NCBI GenBank assembly: GCA_049694275.1
Contig: JBAVQS010000384.1
Coordinates: 1-22,936 of the forward strand
Direction: 5' to 3'
Source: JBAVQS01 sp049694275
Lineage (GTDB): Bacteria; Chloroflexota; Anaerolineae; UBA4142; SHND01
DNA length: 22,936 bases
The position numbers and the translations under genes are program-made. The first letter of the stretch is position 1; every line of letters begins with the position of its first letter. Positions 6,741 through 13,503 of this stretch are shown piece by piece. The notes under the pieces are model-generated. The model ran no database searches and was not told where the DNA came from. It saw only the letters and a program-made list of their open reading frames with translations.

Positions 6741-7520
6741 ATGGTTCAAGCCAATCCCGTTTGTCCCCACTGCGGCGCGGCGACCTCCCCGGATGCCCAT
6801 TTCTGCCCCGCCTGCGGCCAGCCAATCGTTCGGGAGCGCGCCTGCCCCCACTGCGGGGCGCAAGCTCCGCCAACCGCCCAGTTCTGCGGCGAGTGCGGCC
6901 AGCCGATGCAAGCCCCGCTCCAACCACAGGTCCAGGCCCCACCAGTGCGGAACCCCCCGCGGGCTGCAGTGATACCCCCGCGGGCGGCGGTGATGCCAGC
7001 ACAGGTCACAGCGATGCCGCCGCCGGTCAAGCCCGCCCGCGCCAGACCCCGGACGCCGTTTCTCATTCTCGGCGGCTGCGCCGGCGTGATCATGCTGTGC
7101 CTGATTGGCGCAGTTGGCACTTACTTTGCCGTCCGGTCAGGCGCCATCACGCAAAAGCAGCTGCTCAACCTCGTCGGGCTCGGGCCGGGGACCATCACCG
7201 TTATGAATTTTCGAGATGATCCCATCCAAACCATGGTCACCCCGATTAGGTCGTCTCAAGAGAGTCAACCGGCCGTGGAGGCACACACTCTCGCTGCCTA
7301 TGAAATCACTTCCGTGCAGACCGCCGATGCCGGCAAGTATCGCGTCGACATCCAGGTTGTGAAGACCGGCCAGGCGCAAGGCTCGTGTGCGCTGAACGTG
7401 CGCGGGGGCGATCAATACCGTTTTGTCTCTCTCCCCAATGGCATTCTGATAATGCGAGACAATTCTCCTTCCAAGGATCCAAAGGATCTGTTTCCGGAAA
7501 CATCGGCCTTTTGCCAGTAA
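6741..7520 (+). CDS. Double zinc-ribbon, single-helix membrane protein (cassette copy 2)
   Basis: The 259-residue paralog of the protein at 5307-6041 is about 70% identical by eye. Zinc ligands are at the same eight positions (C8, C11, C22, C25, C35, C38, C49, C52). The linker is longer, partly through a 21-bp duplication (6954-6974 and 6975-6995) encoding PPRAAVI then PPRAAVM. One membrane helix spans about 107-131, and the C-terminal domain keeps 'ITVMNFRDDPIQTMVTPI' and 'SLPNGILI'. The last 60 bases are almost the same as in copy 1, pointing to fairly recent duplication or conversion. The ATG at 6741 follows AAAGGGGAA and matches the paralog's start. The stop lies ten bases before the lipoprotein start. 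Function is unknown. Confidence 0.8.
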   Translation: MVQANPVCPHCGAATSPDAHFCPACGQPIVRERACPHCGAQAPPTAQFCGECGQPMQAPLQPQVQAPPVRNPPRAAVIPPRAAVMPAQVTAMPPPVKPARARPRTPFLILGGCAGVIMLCLIGAVGTYFAVRSGAITQKQLLNLVGLGPGTITVMNFRDDPIQTMVTPIRSSQESQPAVEAHTLAAYEITSVQTADAGKYRVDIQVVKTGQAQGSCALNVRGGDQYRFVSLPNGILIMRDNSPSKDPKDLFPETSAFCQ

Positions 7521-7530
7521 AGGAGGTTCC

Positions 7531-8061
7531 GTGCAAACCAAAATTTGGCCGATCATTCTACTGGTTGTCGTATTGGCAACGGGCTGCGGCGCCGAGCCCC
7601 CCGGTTTGAAAATCACGAACAATGCACGCGTTCCCGTCCTGGTGAAAGTGGCTGGGCGTGATTCGTCCGGTTTCTACATACTGGCCGGTGGAGAAAGCAA
7701 ATCATTCTCCGACGACACTCCTGCGTTTGATGTCCGGGTCATGCCCAGCAGCGACTATATCGCCGAACTCCAGGCGGCGCGTGGCCTGCTTATTATAAAA
7801 CGCGATGCCACGCCAGAAAAACTGACGCCTCAAGAAGTGGATGACATATACAAGCACATCAAGGCGATCAGCGCCAAGTTGGACAGCCTGTACCAGCCCC
7901 ACCTGGGTTCCGGGTGCACGGTCGCTTACCCGGAGGATATGTCCAACGACTGTGGCAATTATTATGGGGATGGTTCTGCAACGATTCAACAAAATCCGGA
8001 TGGCGCGCTCGTGGTCTCGTGCGTTTCTCCGCCCGATCCAAGCCGCCCTCAAGTGCAGTGA
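7531..8061 (+). CDS. Lipoprotein of unknown fold (cassette copy 2), GTG start
   Basis: The 176-residue lipoprotein starts at GTG behind AAAGGAGGTT. The lipobox is LATGC with lipidated C19. The mature part begins 'LKITNNARVPVLVKVAG' and keeps three cysteines (C129, C141, C164) in the same order as the copy-1 lipoprotein. The middle, about residues 44-75, has diverged and is shorter. The C-terminus 'GALVVSCVSP' matches the copy-1 strand, followed by a short Pro-rich tail. Position and spacing after its zinc-ribbon partner mirror copy 1 exactly. No family was recognised. Confidence 0.78.
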   Translation: MQTKIWPIILLVVVLATGCGAEPPGLKITNNARVPVLVKVAGRDSSGFYILAGGESKSFSDDTPAFDVRVMPSSDYIAELQAARGLLIIKRDATPEKLTPQEVDDIYKHIKAISAKLDSLYQPHLGSGCTVAYPEDMSNDCGNYYGDGSATIQQNPDGALVVSCVSPPDPSRPQVQ

Positions 8062-8112
8062 CATTCACCGAAACAACAGGGGTAAGGGACGTCATAACAA
8101 GGAGCCGATGGC

Positions 8113-8898
8113 ATGTGGCCTGAACCGCTGTTCTCTCTCTGGGGTTGGTCCATCAACCTCTATGTCATCCTGATCGCGCTCGGCGCGCTGGCCGCGCTCG
8201 AGTTGGTGCTCTATCTGGGATGGGAACGCGGGCTGGATCTTTTCCTGAGCCTCGGGCTCTGGTTCATCGGGATTGGCGGCCTGCTCTTGGGCGGGGACGT
8301 CCTGCGGGAATGGATTCAGCGGATCCTGCCGGGGCAGGGGCGCTGGTCGCTCGCCTGGATCAGCGCGATTCTGATCCTCGAAGCCCTTTTAATTGCAAGC
8401 CGCCGGGATTGGCGCGCGCGGGCGCACGATATGCTGGATGTCGTCGCTCCCGCGGTCGCGCTCGGTCAGGCGATTGGCCGGCTAGGCTGCTTTGCGGCGG
8501 GCTGCTGCTATGGTCTCCCCGCGCCGGGCCTGCCCTGGGGGGTGACCTTCACCGGCAACTCGAGCGCCGCCCGCTACCCCGGTCTCCCACTGCACCCGGT
8601 GCAATTGTACGAATCGTTCGGCTGCCTGCTCATCACGATTCTGCTGTTGAAACTGCACCGCCATCCGACCTGGCAGGGACAATTGGTCTGGCTCTATCTG
8701 GTCGCGTACGGCGCGTTGCGCTTTGTTGTCGAGTTTTTCCGCGGCGACCCGCGACCGATGGTCGGCCTGCTCTCATTGAACCAGGTCATCTGCCTGGGAT
8801 TTATTGCAATCGGCGGCGCATTCCTGATGCTGCGCGCTCGCGCCCTGGCCCGGCCATCGCACCTGCCGCTGGCCCCGCTGGCTCGCAGCGCGGACTAG
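8113..8898 (+). CDS. lgt: Prolipoprotein diacylglyceryl transferase family protein (Lgt-like)
   Basis: The 261-residue polytopic membrane protein carries the Lgt family core: 'GRLGCFAAGCCYG' (122-134), 'HPVQLYE' (161-167) and 'ALRFVVEFFRGD' (201-212). Lgt moves diacylglycerol from phosphatidylglycerol to the lipobox cysteine of prolipoproteins in the cytoplasmic membrane. About seven hydrophobic segments fit the family. The loop where typical Lgt proteins carry an 'HGG' or 'YGG' motif reads 'GQGRWSLAWIS' (74-84), so this key histidine region appears missing or remodelled. It may be a specialised or inactive paralog. AAGGAG precedes the ATG. It lies 51 bases after a lipoprotein gene and just before another zinc-ribbon gene, so lipidation of the neighbouring lipoproteins is a natural guess. 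Confidence 0.8.
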   Translation: MWPEPLFSLWGWSINLYVILIALGALAALELVLYLGWERGLDLFLSLGLWFIGIGGLLLGGDVLREWIQRILPGQGRWSLAWISAILILEALLIASRRDWRARAHDMLDVVAPAVALGQAIGRLGCFAAGCCYGLPAPGLPWGVTFTGNSSAARYPGLPLHPVQLYESFGCLLITILLLKLHRHPTWQGQLVWLYLVAYGALRFVVEFFRGDPRPMVGLLSLNQVICLGFIAIGGAFLMLRARALARPSHLPLAPLARSAD

Positions 8899-8912
8899 GG
8901 GAAAAATAGCCC

Positions 8913-9629
8913 ATGAGCGAAAATCGGTTTTGCGAAGAATGCGGCTCACCGCTCAACCCCGCCGCTCAGTTCTGCGGCCAATGCGGGCACCCCGTTCCGG
9001 GACGGTTGCCCCAACCTGCCGCACCCATTCCTCCCGGACCCCGGGCTCCCGCACCGGCCCAGTCACCCCCGTCCGCCGCGCCCATTCCTCCCGCCTCCCG
9101 CGCACCTGCTTTCTACCCGCCCGCGCCGCCACCTGCGCCGGTCGCCGCCGCGTACGCGCCGGTGGCAGAGCCGGTCATCGGTATCATTCCCGCGCTGGAA
9201 CACTCCAAAGGGTTTATGCGCACCGAGAATTTTACGCTGGTGGTGACGCCCATCCGACTCGTTTTTGCCCTGCTCACCCAGGCGATGATGAATGACGCCA
9301 TCATCGAGGCCCGCGACACGGCCAAGGCCGCGGGGAAAGGGTTCTTTGGTCAGATGGGCGCGCAGCTGGCGTACCTCGGTCTGATCGGGGAGCGGTACCG
9401 GCGCATGCCGATCGACGCCATCCTGGCCGAGCAGCCGGGCAACTTTTACATCCTCATCAACCAGATCAACAAGACGCAGGTGCGAAATGGCGACTTTGAA
9501 AATCGGACTCCCGACTCGCTGGTAATCGAGTCCGGTCAGGGAAAATATTCCTTTATCATGAAGGGCGGCATTTCGACCAGGGATGCCCGGAAATTGCTCC
9601 AGCAGGTCCTGGGGAAACGCGCGAAATGA
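8913..9629 (+). CDS. Zinc-ribbon protein with PH-like C-terminal domain
   Basis: The 238-residue protein has one N-terminal zinc ribbon with ligands C7, C10, C21 and C24 (CEEC, CGQC) and a long Pro/Ala linker (about 28-88). A C-terminal domain (about 89-236) starts 'FTLVVTPIRLVFALL', like the first strands of bacterial PH or GRAM-like domains, which read 'y.L.vT..RLif'. The fold guess rests on this pattern only. Unlike the other ribbon proteins here it has no clear membrane helix, so it is probably cytoplasmic or peripheral. It starts 14 bases after the Lgt-like stop, so the two are likely cotranscribed. The ribbon resembles the neighbouring ones, suggesting a shared partner or mode of assembly. 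Confidence 0.72.
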   Translation: MSENRFCEECGSPLNPAAQFCGQCGHPVPGRLPQPAAPIPPGPRAPAPAQSPPSAAPIPPASRAPAFYPPAPPPAPVAAAYAPVAEPVIGIIPALEHSKGFMRTENFTLVVTPIRLVFALLTQAMMNDAIIEARDTAKAAGKGFFGQMGAQLAYLGLIGERYRRMPIDAILAEQPGNFYILINQINKTQVRNGDFENRTPDSLVIESGQGKYSFIMKGGISTRDARKLLQQVLGKRAK

Positions 9630-9650
9630 TCGGGCTCGGCTGCAAGCCGT

Positions 9651-9700
9651 GACCCAAAATGAAACCCGGCCTGCATTGAGGTCGGGTTTCATTTTGGGTC
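9651..9700. terminator. Long convergent hairpin (bidirectional terminator)
   Basis: The arm at 9651-9668 (GACCCAAAATGAAACCCG) is perfectly complementary to 9683-9700. The stem extends four more pairs, one of them G-T, to a six-base loop. It lies between two convergent genes. No clean T run follows on either strand, so it may act mainly as a transcript 3'-end stabiliser or as a weak two-way terminator. Confidence 0.65.
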
Positions 9701-9732
9701 GTGTTGTCTTGCAGGTCAAGAGCCGACTCCAT

Positions 9733-11499
9733 CTACCAGGAAAACATGATTCTCAAAACTGGATCGGCCGGATAGCGCTGCCCGGGAAAGCCGTTGCGCG
9801 CCCCGGCCCAATTGTCGGCCCGTGAGATATTCAGAAACGCGCTCATCCCACGCTTGACCACTCGCACCTGCCCCGGCAGGTTGGCCGTCGAGGCGGACAT
9901 GAAATCGCAAGGATCGAACGTGCCCGGCGTGGTGCTACAGTCAAAGAGAAGCGAAAAACGTGCCTGGTCGGTCTGCAAAACAATGCGGTCGCCGGGCGCA
10001 ACCTGCAGGCCGGAAATCGTCCCCGAGGCCGGGCTGTGCTTGACCCCCTGCTTGTCATACACCCAACCGGTCGGGGCCCCATTCTGAATGGTGAAAAAGA
10101 CAGAGAACGCCCCCGGGATGGGCCCGCCGATCGCGGGCGGCTGGATGACAAACGAGCCGCTCGTCACGATCTTGTTATTGACATAGATGCTGAGCCAGTA
10201 GGTCCCCGCGTCGAGCGCCACCGTTGGGTAATCGCCAATCAACACCCACTGCCAGGCATTGCCTGAAGCATAGTTGAAACGGTCCGAGCCGCCGTAAAAG
10301 AGAGAGCCGTCTTTGTAAAACGAGTACGAGTATACGGTTCCCGGCGTAATGCCCCTAAAGGTCCACCAGGAATAGATAATCTTGGGACCATAGGCAAAGG
10401 TCGTGCCCGGGTTGACCGGCCTCTGGCTATTCTGGTCAAAGTCGGTGCTGAACGTGATGGCACCAAACGCGGGCGCGGCCGGCGGAATCGCGGTCGGAAG
10501 CGGCGCGGCAGTCGGGGGTGGAACGGCGGTCGGGAGCGGCGCGGCGTTCACCGGCACCGTCACGCGCCCCCCATTGTTATTCTCGTTGCTCTCGACGATC
10601 TCACTCCGGTTGTCCACCTCCACCTCGAACGTATAACTCCCGGGCTGGGTATAAGTGTAATAGATGCTAGAGTTGCAGTTGGCATTCTGCGTGCTAGCCG
10701 GGCAGAGCGCTTCGGCCCACACCGTGCCATCCCCTGGCCGCCAGCGAAAGTGGGTGGTCGGAAAGTAGGGGCCCGCGGCCGGATAGATATCCGTTGCGAT
10801 CATAATCGCAAAGCGGACCGCCATGCCCGCCGCCAAATCCGCCCCGGACGGCACGTAATCGATCCGCCGGACATACAGATCATAGCCCGACGGCCCGGCG
10901 ATGGCCGTGGCCGTTGGAACGGGTGTGTCCGTGGAAGCAAAAGTGGGAGTGCTTGCCGGCGAAGGCGTGTTGACCGGCGAGCCGGCCGGCGCAGCGGTAG
11001 TGACTGACGGGCCAGGCGGGACAGGAGTCACGGTGTTGACCTGTGACAGGTCGGTTGCAGTTCCGCTCACCGCGGATGGCGTTCCCATTGCAAGTGGAGA
11101 ACTGGTTATCGGAGCGATGGCAGCAGCCGGTTGGCCGGTGCGAGAGGAGCTGGAAAAATAGAGCACGGCGCCGCCGGCAATGACGAGACACAGGAGCGCC
11201 AGCGCGAGCCCGGCAATGATCCAGGGAAGTGGCGCTGCAGGTTGTGGGGATTGCTGAGGAAGAACCGGTTGCGCTTGCCACTGTGGAGCGACCGGCGGCC
11301 CGCTGGGGACAAAAGCGGCCGGGGGGGGATTGGACGCAGGGGCCCCCGTCGTCCCCTCCGGCACGCCGAGTGAGGCACGGCCGGGCGGTCCCGCCGTCGC
11401 GGGCGACTCACTGACCGGATGCCCGCAGTGCTCACAAAAGCGCAGGCCAGGCGCTAGCGGCTGCCCGCAGTTCTGACAGAATTTCGATCCGTTTGCCAT
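9733..11499 (-). CDS. Zinc-ribbon, membrane-anchored protein with extracytoplasmic CARDB-like domain
   Basis: The 588-residue protein has an N-terminal zinc ribbon (C8, C11, C22, C25: CQNC, CEHC) and a Pro-rich linker. One membrane helix (about 92-114) leads to a long Ser/Thr/Pro spacer (about 116-203). Residues about 206-318 look like a CARDB adhesion-type beta-sandwich, including 'GSYTFEVEVDN' and 'IVESNENNNG'. A second Pro/Thr spacer ('PLPTAVPPPTAAPLPTAIPP') and a C-terminal beta-rich region follow ('TYWLSIYVNNKIVTSGSFVI'). The ribbon should be cytoplasmic and everything after the helix outside. GGGAGGTGA precedes the ATG and a strong promoter lies at 11579-11606. It is a single-gene transcript, convergent with the other zinc-ribbon genes. 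It may bind surface ligands or polysaccharide; that is inference. Confidence 0.8.
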   Translation of the reverse strand: MANGSKFCQNCGQPLAPGLRFCEHCGHPVSESPATAGPPGRASLGVPEGTTGAPASNPPPAAFVPSGPPVAPQWQAQPVLPQQSPQPAAPLPWIIAGLALALLCLVIAGGAVLYFSSSSRTGQPAAAIAPITSSPLAMGTPSAVSGTATDLSQVNTVTPVPPGPSVTTAAPAGSPVNTPSPASTPTFASTDTPVPTATAIAGPSGYDLYVRRIDYVPSGADLAAGMAVRFAIMIATDIYPAAGPYFPTTHFRWRPGDGTVWAEALCPASTQNANCNSSIYYTYTQPGSYTFEVEVDNRSEIVESNENNNGGRVTVPVNAAPLPTAVPPPTAAPLPTAIPPAAPAFGAITFSTDFDQNSQRPVNPGTTFAYGPKIIYSWWTFRGITPGTVYSYSFYKDGSLFYGGSDRFNYASGNAWQWVLIGDYPTVALDAGTYWLSIYVNNKIVTSGSFVIQPPAIGGPIPGAFSVFFTIQNGAPTGWVYDKQGVKHSPASGTISGLQVAPGDRIVLQTDQARFSLLFDCSTTPGTFDPCDFMSASTANLPGQVRVVKRGMSAFLNISRADNWAGARNGFPGQRYPADPVLRIMFSW

Positions 11500-11578
11500 A
11501 GCTCACCTCCCTGTGAAGCTACTGGCTGCAAAGAGGTCCCTTCGAGAGAATAACGGCGAACATTCACGTTACCTTATC

Positions 11579-11606
11579 ATTATAGCAGAATCACGTATCG
11601 CGTCAA
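11579..11606 (-). promoter_or_regulatory. Near-consensus sigma-70 promoter for the zinc-ribbon/CARDB gene
   Basis: On the minus strand TTGACG (11606-11601) is followed after 16 bases by TATAAT (11584-11579). The -10 is preceded by TGC, giving an extended -10. The predicted start leaves a leader of about 70 bases before the ATG at 11499. Confidence 0.8.
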
Positions 11607-11734
11607 AGATTTTTGCGACGACAAATGCAGGGGCGTTTCACCGCATAATTCGGGGAATGCGCAGAGCCCGCTTGGACATCATCATCATCCGGCGCACCCC
11701 CTTCCTCAAACACAGTCGCTAACGCCGAGAACCT

Positions 11735-11762
11735 GTAATAAAAAATCGCGCAATGCGCGATT
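11735..11762 (-). terminator. Rho-independent terminator of the importer operon
   Basis: On the minus strand AATCGCGC (11762-11755), a three-base loop, and GCGCGATT (11751-11744) run into TTTTATTAC. It lies about 120 bases after the stop of the ATPase gene at 11883. The stem and U-tract orientation fit only the minus strand. Confidence 0.8.
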
Positions 11763-11838
11763 CCATCATCCGCCGCCGAACCGATTCGGCAGCCGCCAGC
11801 GAACCTTAAAAACTGTGCGGGGCAGGTTTCCCATCTCC

Positions 11839-11886
11839 CTGTTTACCGGTCCCCTTGTTTCCCTGTCTACCTGTTTACTTGTCTAC
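11839..11886. repeat. 8-bp tandem repeat YTGTYTMC overlapping the ATPase stop codon
   Basis: The octamers TTGTTTCC, CTGTCTAC, CTGTTTAC and TTGTCTAC stand head to tail at 11855-11886. A further CTGTTTAC lies at 11839-11846, in the same phase one unit away. On the minus strand the last unit, GTAGACAA, supplies the TAG stop of the ATPase gene. Confidence 0.75.
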
Positions 11887-13424
11887 TTCTCCCCCCGTCT
11901 CCCTGCTCCTGCCATCATTAGCCCCAACTCTTCGACGGGCGTCGTGGGGGGGACGTCGCCGACGACCTGGCCTTCGTACATGACGACGATCCGGTCGGCC
12001 ATCTGCAGGATTTCGTCGAGATCTTCGCTGATGAGGAGGATTGCGGTCCCCTGGTTGCGCTGTTCGACCAGCCGCGTGTGAATATACTCGGTTGCGCCGA
12101 TGTCCACCCCACGCGTCGGCTGGGCGGCGACGAGCAGGCGGGGCCGGCGGGAGAGCTCGCGGGCCAGGATGAGCTTTTGAATATTGCCGCCCGAGAGGTT
12201 TTTGACCGGCGTATCGAGCGACGGGGTCTTGACGTCATATTCGCGGACTAGCTGTCGGGTGTGGTCCACAATCTGCCCGAAATCCATAAAGGGGCCGTGT
12301 GCAAGCGGATTGTCGCCGTGCGTTTCGAGAATCACATTCTCCTGCACGCTGAAATCGCGCACTACGCCCATCGTCATTCGTTCTTCAGGGATGAAGGCGA
12401 CGCCGGCCCGGATCATCTCGCGCGGCGGCCGGTTCGTCACATCCTTGCCGAGGACTGTGATGGTGCCTTGACTCGCGCGGCGCATCCCGGCAATCGTCTC
12501 GGCCAGCTCGCGCTGCCCATTCCCCGAAACCCCTGCAAGGCCGACGATTTCGCCGGCGTGCACCGCTAGGGTCACATCCTTGAGCGCGGGCACACCCTTG
12601 TCGCCGATGACAGTCAACCCCTTGACGCTGAGGACCGTCTCGCCCTGCGGCATGGCGGGCTTGGCCCAGGCGGTAATCACCTCACGTCCGACCATCAGGC
12701 GGGCCAGCTCTTTTTCGTTCGTCTCGGGCGTGCTCACCCGCCCGACGACGCGCCCGTCTCGCAGTACGGTCACGCGGTCGCTAATCGCCATCACCTCGTG
12801 CAGTTTGTGAGTGATAAAGATGAGCGCATGCCCCACTTTGGTCAACTGCCGAAGGGTCTCGCACAGTTCGTCCACTTCCTGCGGGGTCAGAACCGCCGTT
12901 GGCTCGTCGAGGATGAGGAGGGAGGCATCACGATAGAGGGCCTTGAGGATTTCGACGCGCTGCTGCTGCCCGACCGCCAGTTGCCACACCCGCGCGTTCG
13001 GGTCCACCTGCACACCGTACTGCTGTGACAGGGTCTGGATGCGCGCGGCCACCCGGTCCAGGTCCAGCACGGGGCCGCGTGACGAACGTAGCCCGAGGGC
13101 GATATTCTCGGCGACGGTAAAGGCGGGCACCAACTGGAAGTGCTGGTGAATCATCCCGATGCCCTGGGCCAGTGCGTCGGCGGGCGAGCGGAAGCTGACG
13201 AGTTGACCATCGACGAGAATCTGCCCTTCGTCCGGCTGGTAGAGGCCGTAGAGAATGCGCATGAGCGTGCTCTTGCCCGCGCCGTTCTCGCCCAGGAGGG
13301 CGTGAATCTCGCCGGCGCGCACGTCGAACGAGACGTAATCGTTCGCCAGGACGCCCGGAAAGCGCTTGACGATGTCGCGCATCTCTGCCTGCTGTATGTG
13401 GTGGCCCGGTCCGCTCGCGCTCAT
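11883..13424 (-). CDS. BMP-type ABC importer ATPase with two nucleotide-binding domains (system 1)
   Basis: The 513-residue protein has two ABC domains in tandem, as in the RbsA and nucleoside-importer (YufO/NupO-like) family. Domain 1 has Walker A GENGAGKS (45-52), Q-loop 'GMIHQHFQLVP' (90-100), signature 'LAVGQQQRVEIL' (149-160) and Walker B 'LLILDEPTAVL' (169-179). Domain 2 has the usual degenerate P-loop 'GVSGNGQRE' (298-306) and signature 'LSGGNIQK' (410-417). It would power uptake through the permeases at 14718-16801 with the binding protein at 13504-14580. The last residues (GRRGEK) and the stop come from a GA-rich repeat, so the C-terminal tail may have been altered by repeat growth. 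It is the last gene of its operon, separated from the binding-protein gene by a strong hairpin. Confidence 0.93.
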   Translation of the reverse strand: MSASGPGHHIQQAEMRDIVKRFPGVLANDYVSFDVRAGEIHALLGENGAGKSTLMRILYGLYQPDEGQILVDGQLVSFRSPADALAQGIGMIHQHFQLVPAFTVAENIALGLRSSRGPVLDLDRVAARIQTLSQQYGVQVDPNARVWQLAVGQQQRVEILKALYRDASLLILDEPTAVLTPQEVDELCETLRQLTKVGHALIFITHKLHEVMAISDRVTVLRDGRVVGRVSTPETNEKELARLMVGREVITAWAKPAMPQGETVLSVKGLTVIGDKGVPALKDVTLAVHAGEIVGLAGVSGNGQRELAETIAGMRRASQGTITVLGKDVTNRPPREMIRAGVAFIPEERMTMGVVRDFSVQENVILETHGDNPLAHGPFMDFGQIVDHTRQLVREYDVKTPSLDTPVKNLSGGNIQKLILARELSRRPRLLVAAQPTRGVDIGATEYIHTRLVEQRNQGTAILLISEDLDEILQMADRIVVMYEGQVVGDVPPTTPVEELGLMMAGAGRRGEK

Positions 13425-13456
13425 GCACTCATCCTTGATTCGGGGTGGCTTGATTT

Positions 13457-13493
13457 TCTGCTCTGCGGGAAGAGACGCTTCCCGCAGAGCAGA
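13457..13493 (-). other. Perfect 16-bp intergenic hairpin between SBP1 and ATPase1
   Basis: CTGCTCTGCGGGAAG (13458-13472) pairs with 13478-13492 around the five-base loop AGACG; 13457/13493 adds a further A-T pair. No T run follows on the minus strand, so it is not a classical terminator. It lies 11 bases after the binding-protein stop, in the position of mRNA-stabilising hairpins known in other importer operons. Confidence 0.75.
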
Positions 13494-13503
13494 GGACTAA
13501 CGA

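Larger units (their letters stand above)
5235..8061 (+). repeat. Tandem duplication of a promoter, zinc-ribbon and lipoprotein cassette
   Basis: Copy 1 (about 5235-6591) and copy 2 (about 6665-8061) are collinear: extended -10 promoter, leader hairpin, zinc-ribbon membrane gene, ten-base gap, lipoprotein gene. Similarity is highest at the 3' end of the zinc-ribbon genes and in the promoter block, and lowest in the lipoproteins and the linker. This describes the paralogous block as a whole; the genes are listed separately. Confidence 0.8.
11500..11882 (-). other. 383-bp gene-free stretch between two minus-strand transcripts
   Basis: It holds the promoter for the zinc-ribbon/CARDB gene (11579-11606), a rho-independent terminator for the ABC operon (11735-11762) and most of an 8-bp tandem repeat (11839-11886). 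A 69-codon open frame at 11513-11722 on the plus strand has no ribosome-binding site or recognisable protein pattern and crosses the promoter, so it is not called. Nothing was recognised in 11607-11734 or 11763-11838. Confidence 0.7.

Noticed and set aside
11513..11722. 69-codon plus-strand frame
   Set aside because: It has no ribosome-binding site or family pattern, and it runs across the minus-strand promoter.
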